Shown here in pieces: positions 1-5,513 of a stretch of DNA of 7,547 nt (position 1 is the first letter of the stretch; each line of letters opens with the position of its first letter). Source of the DNA: a bacterium (GTDB lineage: Bacteria; Planctomycetota; UBA1135; UBA2386). The stretch is from the NCBI GenBank assembly GCA_011051855.1, contig DRKG01000528.1, positions 1 through 7,547 on the forward strand, written 5' to 3'. The notes below the pieces were generated by a model, which searched no databases, was not told the DNA's origin, and saw nothing but the letters and a program-made list of their open reading frames with translations. A program made the position numbers and the translations under genes.

Positions 1-1
1 G

Positions 2-511
2 CTGGCCAAGGACTGCCGGCTGCTCGGCCGGTTCAAGCTGGCTGGCATCCCACCGCTGCCGGCCGGCCTGCCGCGCATCAAGGTCACCTTCCTGGTCGAC
101 GCGGACGGTGTGCTGCGCGTGACCGCGCGCGAACAGCGCACCGGCGTCGAAGCGTCGATCCAGATCGTGCCGACGTTCGGCCTGACCCGCGAAGAAGTGC
201 GGCGCATGATGCTCGATTCGATCGAAAACGCGCAACAAGACTACGTCGCCCGCGAGGCGATCGAGACCCGCGCCAAGGCCGAAGCGATGATCCGCGGCAC
301 CGAGAAGGCGCTGCAACTCGCCGAACTGCCGCCGGATCAGACCTTCGCGGTGCACAAGGCGGTGAAGGCCCTGAAGAGGCTGCTCGCCGACGAAGCCGAG
401 ACCGAGGCCCTCAAGCAGGGCTGCGACGAACTGACCAAGGTCACCGCGACGATCGCCGACGACGTGATCAGTGCCGCGGTGACCAAGGCACTGAAGGAGG
501 AACAGGCGTGA
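2..511 (+). CDS. hscA: Fe-S cluster assembly chaperone HscA, C-terminal part (5' end outside window)
   Basis: This is a specialised cytoplasmic Hsp70. With its co-chaperone HscB it binds the scaffold IscU and uses ATP to help release a newly built iron-sulfur cluster to acceptor proteins. The frame is already open at the left edge and gives 169 residues before TGA. Visible parts are the end of the peptide-binding beta-sandwich (VDADGVLRVTARE, then TGVEASIQIVPTFGLT) and the helical lid (from about TREEVRRMMLDSIENAQQD to the end). The stretches RFKLAGIP, PAGLPRIKVTF and TGVEASIQ match HscA rather than DnaK, and there is no acidic DnaK-type EEVD-like tail; the protein ends KEEQA. The ATPase domain lies upstream of the window. 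A GTG at 110 is an internal Val codon, not the start, because family similarity continues upstream of it. The stop overlaps the fdx start by four bases (GTGA), so the two are surely co-transcribed and probably translationally coupled. Confidence 0.93.
   Translation: MAKDCRLLGRFKLAGIPPLPAGLPRIKVTFLVDADGVLRVTAREQRTGVEASIQIVPTFGLTREEVRRMMLDSIENAQQDYVAREAIETRAKAEAMIRGTEKALQLAELPPDQTFAVHKAVKALKRLLADEAETEALKQGCDELTKVTATIADDVISAAVTKALKEEQA
493..500 (+). promoter_or_regulatory. Strong ribosome binding site for fdx
   Basis: GAAGGAGG lies inside the last hscA codons, seven bases before the GTG at 508. It is close to the full anti-Shine-Dalgarno complement. It supports the GTG start of fdx even though that start overlaps the hscA stop. 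Confidence 0.8.
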
Positions 512-843
512 GTGACGTGCGATTGCGCATCCAGGGAACCGACCGCGAACTGCGCCTCGCCATCGGCCAGACGATCCTCGATGCAGCCCTGGCGCAAGAC
601 GTCGACATCGACCACGCCTGCGGTGGCGTCTGTGCGTGCTCGACCTGCCACGTGAAGGTCAAGCAAGGCTTCGACTGCTTCTCCGCAGCCGACGACGACG
701 AACTCGACCAACTGGACGAAGCGCGCGACGTCGGCCTGGATTCGCGCCTCGCCTGCCAGGCACGTCTGCTGCGCGCCCCCGACGGGCAGGCCATCGAGAT
801 CGCCATCCCCACCTGGAACGTCAACGCCGTGCGCGAAGGTTGA
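508..843 (+). CDS. fdx: ISC-type [2Fe-2S] ferredoxin
   Basis: This is a small cytoplasmic electron carrier of the ISC operon (adrenodoxin-like). It is thought to supply electrons for cluster assembly on IscU and for reductive coupling. The 111-residue product is the usual size. The cluster ligands are visible as C38-X5-C44-X2-C47 and C83 (SRLACQA), the spacing of bacterial Fdx. A fifth Cys (C42) lies between the ligands, as in E. coli Fdx. An acidic stretch at residues 62-71 (DDDELDQLDE) corresponds to the partner-docking region of this family, and the end (NVNAVREG) resembles the conserved Fdx C-terminus. The start is GTG, chosen for its strong Shine-Dalgarno and family length. It follows hscA with a GTGA overlap, the standard hscA-fdx order. 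No iscX-like frame follows; the next 130 bases are non-coding. Confidence 0.96.
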   Translation: MSDVRLRIQGTDRELRLAIGQTILDAALAQDVDIDHACGGVCACSTCHVKVKQGFDCFSAADDDELDQLDEARDVGLDSRLACQARLLRAPDGQAIEIAIPTWNVNAVREG

Positions 844-973
844 GCAGGACGGACTGTGCGGCTTCGCCCGCGCGGTGCGTGAACAGTTTTCCACCGACGG
901 CAGGTCGTCCGGTGGTGCCGCGCGCAACTGCCGCGTGCATCCCGGCCGGGACACTCGCTAGCATGGCGACTAC
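844..973. other. Non-coding gap between fdx and tkt with a short hairpin
   Basis: No credible gene was found in these 130 bases. Arms CCACCGACG (891-899) and CGTCCGGTGG (906-915) can pair as a nine-bp stem with one bulged base and a six-base loop. The T-run (TTTT, 887-890) comes before the stem rather than after it, so this is not a canonical intrinsic terminator for fdx. An in-frame TAG at 959-961 closes the transketolase frame upstream, so no longer tkt start is possible. Confidence 0.5.
959..964 (+). promoter_or_regulatory. Possible -10 element (TANNNT) close to the tkt start
   Basis: TAGCAT fits TANNNT and ends nine bases before the transketolase ATG, which would put transcription start within a few bases of the start codon. 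No good -35 is present: TGCATC at 17-base spacing matches only two of six consensus positions. No Shine-Dalgarno is visible before the ATG. This is a weak candidate for a leaderless or very short-leader promoter. Confidence 0.22.
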
Positions 974-2950
974 ATGACCGCGACCAAGCCCGACCTCACC
1001 CCCGTCGCCAATACCATCCGCGGCCTCGCGATCGACGCCGTGCAGAAGGCCAACTCCGGCCACCCGGGCATGCCGATGGGCATGGCCGACGTTGCCGCGG
1101 TCTTGTGGACGGAGTTCCTGCGCTGGTCCCCCGAAGAACCCGAGTGGCCGGGTCGCGACCGCTTCGTGTTGTCCGGCGGCCACGGTTCGATGCTGCTCTA
1201 CTCGCTGCTGCACCTGGCGGGATACCCGGTCTCGATCGACGACCTGCGTCAGTTCCGACAACTGCACAGCAAGACGCCCGGCCACCCCGAATACGGCGAT
1301 ACGGTCGGGGTCGAAACCACCACCGGTCCGCTCGGCCAGGGGTTCGCCAATGCCGTCGGCATGGCGATCGGGGCGAAGATGGTCGCTGCGCGTTGTGGCA
1401 CGGAGTTGCTCGGCGCACGGGTGTTCGTCACCGCCGGCGACGGCGACCTGATGGAGGGCATCAGCTACGAAGCGGCGGCACTGGCCGGCCACCTCGGCCT
1501 CGGCAACCTGGTGTGCCTGTTCGACGACAACGGCATCACCATCGAAGGCCACACCGATCTCGCGACCAGCGAAAACATCCGCCAGCGGTTCGAGTCGCAG
1601 GGCTGGAACGTGCTCGAATGCGACGGCCACGACCAGGACGCGATCCGCACGGCGCTGAAGATGGCCGACCGCCCGCGCATGCAGCCGACCCTGATCTGCT
1701 GCAAGACGACGATCGGCAAGGGCAGCCCCAACAAGGCGAACACCCACGGCGTGCATGGCGCGCCGCTGGGGCCGGAGGAAGTCACCCTGACCAAGCAGGC
1801 CCTCGGCCTGCCCGCGGAGGAGTTCTACGTCGACCCGGCGGCGCGCGAAGCCTTCGCCGCCGCGCGCGCGCGCAACGAAGAGCTGCGCCAACAGTGGCAC
1901 ACGGAGTTCGACCAGTGGCAGCAGCAACATCCCGACGGCGCCGCTCTGTGGCAGCAACTCCGGAAACCCGCCGACCGCAACATCCTGTTCGACCAGCTCC
2001 TCGCCGTTGCCGGCGACGACCGGGCGGCGACGCGGGCGATCTCCGGCAAGGTGATCCAGCGCGCCGCCGAACTCGTGCCGGCCCTGGTCAGCGGCAGCGC
2101 CGACCTCGACCCCTCGACGAAGACCGCGATCCAGGCAGGCGGTGCGTTCACGCGGGACGAGAGCCGAGGCCGCACCCTGCACTACGGCGTGCGCGAACAC
2201 GCCATGGGTGCAGTCATGAACGGCATCACGCTCTACGGCGGCCTGCGCGCGGCCGGCAGCACGTTCCTGGTGTTTGCCGACTACATGCGCGCGCCGATCC
2301 GGCTGGCGGCGCTGATGAAGATCTCGACGACGTTCGTGTTCACCCACGACAGCCTGATGGTCGGCGAGGACGGCCCCACCCACCAACCGGTCGAGCACCT
2401 GGCGACGCTGCGCGCGATCCCGAACCTGCACGTGTTCCGCCCCGCCGACGGCGTCGAGACCGCCGCCGCCTGGACGCACGCGCTGACTCGCAACGGAGGT
2501 CCGGTGACCCTCGCCCTGACCCGCCAGGGACTGCCGCCGTTGCCGCACCAGGACGGCTGGGACCGAACCGAAGCGCTGCGCGGCGGCTACCTGCTGGTCG
2601 ACGCGGACGACGCCAAGGCGACCATCTGCGCAACCGGCGCCGAGGTAGCACTCGCGGTCGAGGCCGCCAAGCTGCTCAGCGCAGACGGCGTGCCCACCCG
2701 CGTGGTGTCGATCCCGTGCCTCGAGTTGTTCCACGAGCAGGACGACGCCTACGTAGAGCGCGTGCTCGGCACAGCGCCGCGCTTCGCGCTCGAAATGGGC
2801 CGCCCCGAATGGTGGTGCCAGCTCACCGGCCGCCTCGATCGCTGCATCGGCCAGAGCACCTTCGGCGCCTCGGCCCCCGCCGCCGACGTCGCCGAGCACT
2901 TCGGCTTCACGGCGACGGCCGTCGCAGCCCGGGTGCGCAGAGCCCTGTAG
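974..2950 (+). CDS. tkt: Transketolase
   Basis: This thiamine-diphosphate enzyme moves two-carbon ketol units between sugar phosphates in the non-oxidative pentose phosphate pathway. It is cytoplasmic, and normally a dimer. The 658 residues match the usual bacterial length (E. coli about 663). The order is the ThDP-binding domain (about 1-325), the pyrimidine-binding domain (about 345-515) and the C-terminal domain (about 530-650). Catalytic landmarks are all present: H30 in SGHPG, H70 in SGGHGS, GPLGQG at 118-123, the cofactor-metal motif G155-D156-G157 ending at N186 (LFDDNG), H261 in HGAPLG, the activating Glu E408 (GVREHAMG), H458/D459, and D466/H470 in GEDGPTHQP. FGASAP near the end is also typical. 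The ATG is the first start after an in-frame TAG 13 bases upstream. No Shine-Dalgarno is seen. It lies 130 bases after fdx and is probably transcribed on its own. It should be a functional enzyme; pentose phosphate versus Calvin-cycle use cannot be told from here. Confidence 0.97.
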   Translation: MTATKPDLTPVANTIRGLAIDAVQKANSGHPGMPMGMADVAAVLWTEFLRWSPEEPEWPGRDRFVLSGGHGSMLLYSLLHLAGYPVSIDDLRQFRQLHSKTPGHPEYGDTVGVETTTGPLGQGFANAVGMAIGAKMVAARCGTELLGARVFVTAGDGDLMEGISYEAAALAGHLGLGNLVCLFDDNGITIEGHTDLATSENIRQRFESQGWNVLECDGHDQDAIRTALKMADRPRMQPTLICCKTTIGKGSPNKANTHGVHGAPLGPEEVTLTKQALGLPAEEFYVDPAAREAFAAARARNEELRQQWHTEFDQWQQQHPDGAALWQQLRKPADRNILFDQLLAVAGDDRAATRAISGKVIQRAAELVPALVSGSADLDPSTKTAIQAGGAFTRDESRGRTLHYGVREHAMGAVMNGITLYGGLRAAGSTFLVFADYMRAPIRLAALMKISTTFVFTHDSLMVGEDGPTHQPVEHLATLRAIPNLHVFRPADGVETAAAWTHALTRNGGPVTLALTRQGLPPLPHQDGWDRTEALRGGYLLVDADDAKATICATGAEVALAVEAAKLLSADGVPTRVVSIPCLELFHEQDDAYVERVLGTAPRFALEMGRPEWWCQLTGRLDRCIGQSTFGASAPAADVAEHFGFTATAVAARVRRAL

Positions 2951-3061
2951 CGCGGCGGTCCCGGATCGAGACAAGCGCGAGCCGGGTGCGCGCTGGCGGT
3001 CCCACCCGTCCGAAAGAGGCTGCACATCCGCAGGGTCGGGTGTGGTGGAGGGACACAGACA
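2951..3061. other. Gap between tkt and the EF-hand gene, with inverted and direct repeats
   Basis: No gene is seen. Three small structures are visible: AGCGCG (2974-2979) pairing with CGCGCT (2989-2994); a nine-base direct repeat GGCGGTCCC at 2954-2962 and 2995-3003; and CACCCG (3003-3008) facing CGGGTG (3037-3042) around an inner CTGC/GCAG stem (3020-3033). None is followed by a T-run. The last pair sits just upstream of the next gene's ribosome binding site and could form a leader structure, but the stems are short and could be chance in GC-rich DNA. Confidence 0.35.
3047..3052 (+). promoter_or_regulatory. Ribosome binding site for the EF-hand protein gene
   Basis: GGAGGG lies nine bases before the ATG at 3062 and fixes that start. 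This contrasts with tkt, fhs, the lipoprotein gene and the globin gene in this window, none of which has a clear Shine-Dalgarno. Confidence 0.7.
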
Positions 3062-3646
3062 ATGACGAGAACGAACGGGAAATCTCTGGGCCTGGTGCTA
3101 CTGACGGCGTGGTTCGGCACCGGCCTCGGCGCACAGCAACGCGAGCACACCGACCACAACCGACCCGACTCCGGCCGGCGACCGGCCATCGAGCGGTTCC
3201 TGAAGAAGCACCCCGGCGTGCGGAAGGAACGGAAGCGGGCCGCCGACACCGATGGCGACGGCAAGCTCTCGCCCGCCGAACGCCAGCACCTGAAGGGGCT
3301 GATCCAAGAGCGCCTGCGCGCTCACCAGCAGGGCAACCAGGACGAAGGCCACCGCGGCGGAGGGCGGCGCGACATCGCCCGCAAGAGGGTGCGCGAGAAG
3401 GTGCGTGACAAAGTGCGTGACGAAGTACGCGAACGCCGGCGGAACCACCGCGAGGACGTGCACGACCGGCGGGCCAAGGTCCGCGACAAGGCGCGCGCGC
3501 ACCACCACAACGTGAAGCAGCGCATCCACAAACGCCGCCAGGAGCACCGCGAACACGCGCGCGACCACCGGGCGAAGGTGCGCGACAAGGCCCGCAAGCA
3601 CACCGCGAAGAAGGTGCGCAGGGTGGCCGCCAAGAAGAAGCGGTAG
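3062..3646 (+). CDS. Secreted single-EF-hand protein with a long, highly basic helical tail
   Basis: I do not recognise a named family. The 194-residue product begins with a signal peptide: basic MTRTNGK, then a hydrophobic core (about residues 8-22), with likely cleavage near A24-Q25. So it should leave the cytoplasm. Residues 62-73 form one complete EF-hand calcium loop, with D62, D64, D66, G67, S70 and E73 in the canonical 1,3,5,6,9,12 positions. A Gly-rich break (GGG, 99-101) leads into residues 102-194, dominated by Arg, Lys, His, Asp and Glu, with no Gly, Pro, Leu, aromatic, Cys or Ser. That tail holds a four-residue repeat (R/K/E-V-R-E/D, 109-124) and two copies of an R/H-R-A-K-V-R-D-K-A-R unit starting 33 residues apart; it ends AAKKKR. 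A long charged helix is likely. Binding to nucleic acid or another polyanion, or a role as a calcium- or metal-responsive surface protein, is inference. The start is set by GGAGGG nine bases upstream. The gene converges on fhs. Confidence 0.82.
   Translation: MTRTNGKSLGLVLLTAWFGTGLGAQQREHTDHNRPDSGRRPAIERFLKKHPGVRKERKRAADTDGDGKLSPAERQHLKGLIQERLRAHQQGNQDEGHRGGGRRDIARKRVREKVRDKVRDEVRERRRNHREDVHDRRAKVRDKARAHHHNVKQRIHKRRQEHREHARDHRAKVRDKARKHTAKKVRRVAAKKKR
3386..3433 (+). repeat. Four tandem 12-base units coding for R/K/E-V-R-E/D
   Basis: Four successive 12-base units each encode a basic or acidic residue, then Val, Arg and an acidic residue (residues 109-124). The two middle units are AAGGTGCGTGAC and AAAGTGCGTGAC, differing by one base, which suggests short-unit duplication. 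The first and fourth units have diverged. Confidence 0.75.
3463..3595 (+). repeat. Direct repeat of about 34 bases, spaced 99 bases apart
   Basis: The copies at 3463-3496 and 3562-3595 differ at only a few positions and encode D-R-R-A-K-V-R-D-K-A-R (residues 135-145) and D-H-R-A-K-V-R-D-K-A-R (168-178). The 99-base step equals 33 residues in frame. This points to internal duplication within the basic tail. Confidence 0.65.
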
Positions 3647-3665
3647 CCCGGGCGGCAGCCAGGGC
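3646..3665. terminator. Hairpin in the convergent gap, possible bidirectional terminator
   Basis: GCCC (3646-3649) and GGC (3651-3653) can pair with GCC (3658-3660) and GGGC (3662-3665) around the loop GGCA, with one G/A mismatch. It starts on the last base of the EF-hand stop codon and ends two bases before the fhs stop. There is no T-run on either side, so termination here is inferred from position and symmetry. Confidence 0.35.
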
Positions 3666-3666
3666 G

Positions 3667-5361
3667 TTACATCATGCCGACGATGTCGCCGTTCTCATCG
3701 ATGTCCATGCGGTGGCCGGCCGGCGACTTGCCGAGGCCCGGCATGGTCATGATCGAGCCCGCCAGCGGATAGACGAAACCCGCACCGACGGCCACGCGGG
3801 CGTCGCGCACCTGGAAGCGGAAACCGGTCGGCCGCCCCTTCCGTGCCGGGTCGTGGCTCAGCGAGTACTGCGTCTTGGCCATGCAGATCGGCAGCCGACC
3901 GAAACCGGCCTCTTCGTACTTGGCCAGTTGCTCGTCGGCCGCGGGTGCGTAGTCGACACCGTCGGCGCCGTAGATCCGGCTGGCGATGGTCTCGATCTTC
4001 TCCTTCAGGCTGGCCTCGTCCTCGTAGAGCAAGCGGAAGGTGCTCGGTTCGTCGCAGGCCTTGACCAGCGCGTGCGCCAGATCCTCGCCACCCTTACCAC
4101 CGTCCGCGAACAGCGTCGACACGTGCGCATCGAAGGCGCCAGCAGCCAGCGCGCGTTCCCTGACGAAAGCGATCTCGGCCTCGCTGTCGGTCGGGAACCG
4201 GTTGATCGCCACCACCACGGGCACGCCGAACTGGCGCACGTTCTCGATCTGCTTCTCGAGGTTGCCGATGCCCGCTTCGAGCGCGTCGAGATCCTCCTGC
4301 TGCAGGCCCTCGGGCAGCGGCTTGCCCGGCTTGATCTCGAAGCGACCGCTGTGTGTCTTCAGCGCGCGCACGGTCGCCACCAGGAGCGCCGCATCCGGCT
4401 TCAACCCCGACGCGCGACACTTGATGTCGAAGAACTTCTCCGCACCCATGTCGGCGCCGAACCCCGCCTCGGTAACTACGTAGTCGGCCGACCGCAGCGC
4501 AACGTAGTCGGCGACGATCGAGCTGTTGCCGTGCGCGATGTTGGCGAACGGCCCGGTGTGCACCAACGCCGGCGTGCCCTCGAGCGTCTGCATCAACGTC
4601 GGCTTCAACGCGTCCTTGAGGATCGCCGTCATCGCCCCCGCCGCCTTGATGTGCTCGGCAGTGACCGGTTGGCCGCTGCGGTCGTAGCCGACCACCATCG
4701 CACCGAGGCGACGGCGCAAGTCGTGGATGTCCTTGGCGAGCCCGAGCACGGCCATGATCTCCGACGCCGACGTGATGTCGAAGCCCGTGACGCGGGGGGT
4801 GCCGTTCTTCTCCCCGCCGCGCGCGACCTCGATCTCCCGCAGCGCGCGGTCGTTCATGTCCATCACGCGGCGCCAGGTGATCTGCTCCGGGTCGAGATCC
4901 CTCTCGTTGCCGTGGAACAGGTGCGCATCGAGGAATGCCGCGCACAGGTTGTGCGCCGACGTGACCGCGTGGAAGTCGCCGGTCAGGTGCAGGTTCAGCT
5001 CCTCCGGCGGCACCAGCTGGCTGTACCCGCCGCCGGCGGCACCGCCCTTGATGCCGAACACCGGCCCCATCGACGGCTGCCGGATCACGCAGCAAGCGCC
5101 CTTGCCGATGCGGTTCAGCGCCTGGCTGATGCCGACCGTGTGCACGGTCTTGCCCTCGCCGAGCGGAGTTGGAGTGATCGCCGTGACGACGATGTACTTG
5201 CCTTGCTTCTGTGCTGGATCCTGCAGGCGGTCGAGTCTCACCTTCGCCTTGCTGTGGCCGTAGGGTTCGAGGTCGTCGGCGGTGAGGCCCATGACCCGAG
5301 CCACTTCGGACAGCGGGCGAAGCGGGATGGAACGTGCGATTTCGAGGTCGTTCAGCGACAT
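3667..5361 (-). CDS. fhs: Formate-tetrahydrofolate ligase (formyl-THF synthetase)
   Basis: The enzyme joins formate and tetrahydrofolate at the cost of ATP to give 10-formyl-THF, feeding purine and formyl-Met synthesis or the methyl branch of C1 pathways. It is cytoplasmic and usually a tetramer. With the start at 5361 (MSLNDLEIAR) it has 564 residues, close to the family's usual 555-560. Landmarks are YGHSKAKV (34-41), the phosphate-binding loop TPTPLGEGKT (63-72, K71), the first family signature within RQPSMGPVFGIKGGAAGGGY (94-113), LTGDFHAV (126-133) and VATVRALKTHSG (328-339). The last motif has Ser where the classical signature has Gly. The frame stays open upstream to 5490, but that extension is low-complexity and outside the family. 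No Shine-Dalgarno precedes the ATG; a promoter-like pair sits 12 bases upstream. It converges on the EF-hand gene and diverges from the lipoprotein gene, so it is probably monocistronic. No folD or acetogenesis gene is adjacent, so an assimilatory or formate-oxidising folate role is more likely than acetogenesis. Confidence 0.97.
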   Translation of the reverse strand: MSLNDLEIARSIPLRPLSEVARVMGLTADDLEPYGHSKAKVRLDRLQDPAQKQGKYIVVTAITPTPLGEGKTVHTVGISQALNRIGKGACCVIRQPSMGPVFGIKGGAAGGGYSQLVPPEELNLHLTGDFHAVTSAHNLCAAFLDAHLFHGNERDLDPEQITWRRVMDMNDRALREIEVARGGEKNGTPRVTGFDITSASEIMAVLGLAKDIHDLRRRLGAMVVGYDRSGQPVTAEHIKAAGAMTAILKDALKPTLMQTLEGTPALVHTGPFANIAHGNSSIVADYVALRSADYVVTEAGFGADMGAEKFFDIKCRASGLKPDAALLVATVRALKTHSGRFEIKPGKPLPEGLQQEDLDALEAGIGNLEKQIENVRQFGVPVVVAINRFPTDSEAEIAFVRERALAAGAFDAHVSTLFADGGKGGEDLAHALVKACDEPSTFRLLYEDEASLKEKIETIASRIYGADGVDYAPAADEQLAKYEEAGFGRLPICMAKTQYSLSHDPARKGRPTGFRFQVRDARVAVGAGFVYPLAGSIMTMPGLGKSPAGHRMDIDENGDIVGMM

Positions 5362-5373
5362 GGCGGGGCAAAC

Positions 5374-5402
5374 AGGATAGCGATCGAGCCATGCCGTGAC
5401 CA
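5374..5402 (-). promoter_or_regulatory. Candidate sigma-70-type promoter for fhs
   Basis: Read on the minus strand, TGGTCA (5402-5397) and TATCCT (5379-5374) are separated by exactly 17 bases, and each matches four of six consensus positions. The -10 ends 12 bases before the fhs ATG, so the transcript would start only about five or six bases upstream of it. That agrees with the absence of a Shine-Dalgarno. It is not experimentally supported. Confidence 0.38.
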
Positions 5403-5426
5403 CGCCGAACCGGCCTTGGCGTGGTC
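5398..5426. repeat. Perfect 9-bp inverted repeat overlapping the fhs -35 region
   Basis: GACCACGCC (5398-5406) and GGCGTGGTC (5418-5426) are perfect reverse complements around an 11-base spacer. The left arm covers most of the candidate -35 of fhs. The form (centres about two helical turns apart, on one promoter) fits an operator for a dimeric regulator. A transcribed hairpin is less likely because the site would lie upstream of the predicted start. Confidence 0.55.
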
Positions 5427-5513
5427 GGTCCCGTGATGGGCGCCGCCCTCCGTCCCACAGCGGGACCACCTCCCAGATCACGCGCCCCACCTCGACCGAT
5501 AGCTGCCTCGACC

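Larger units (their letters stand above)
5362..5513. other. Divergent intergenic region between fhs and the lipoprotein gene
   Basis: These 152 bases must hold the start signals for both flanking genes. On the fhs side there is a sigma-70-like pair and an overlapping inverted repeat, listed separately. A second, weaker inverted pair is GGTCCCG (5427-5433) facing CGGGACC (5461-5467). On the lipoprotein side neither a Shine-Dalgarno nor a convincing -10/-35 pair was found. Confidence 0.55.

Noticed and set aside
110..511. Separate 133-residue gene starting at GTG 110
   Set aside because: The frame and HscA similarity continue without a break to the left edge, so GTG 110 is an internal codon.
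963..977. Four-codon leader frame (ATG-GCG-ACT-ACA-TGA) overlapping the tkt start as ATGA
   Set aside because: It is tempting as a reinitiation leader, but it is only the tail of a long out-of-frame open stretch and has no ribosome binding site; chance is the simpler reading.
2974..2994. Hairpin after tkt as an intrinsic terminator
   Set aside because: The six-bp stem has a nine-base loop and no T-run, which is too weak to call a terminator in GC-rich sequence.
821..3025. Long minus-strand open frame (734 codons) opposite tkt
   Set aside because: It is antisense to an unmistakable transketolase. The protein is Arg/Gly/Ala-rich without family motifs, as expected for shadow frames in GC-rich DNA.
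1105..3408. Plus-strand open frame (767 codons) across tkt and into the EF-hand gene
   Set aside because: It is an out-of-frame reading of tkt with an Arg/Pro-rich composition, and it spans two real genes and the gap between them.
3712..5436. Plus-strand open frame (574 codons) opposite fhs
   Set aside because: It is fully antisense to fhs, has no recognisable domains, and follows the codon-position bias of the opposite strand.
5427..5467. GGTCCCG/CGGGACC inverted pair as a second operator
   Set aside because: Only seven bp with a 27-base spacer; expected by chance in GC-rich DNA.
5362..5490. N-terminal extension of fhs up to 5490
   Set aside because: The extra 43 residues are unlike the family N-terminus, and the candidate promoter would lie inside them. 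MSLNDLEIAR at 5361 fits family length.
5421..5513. Earlier starts (GTG 5421, ATG 5436) for the lipoprotein
   Set aside because: They would place up to 31 Pro/Arg-rich residues before a clear signal peptide, and they overlap the inverted repeat region. ATG 5514 gives a normal n-region.
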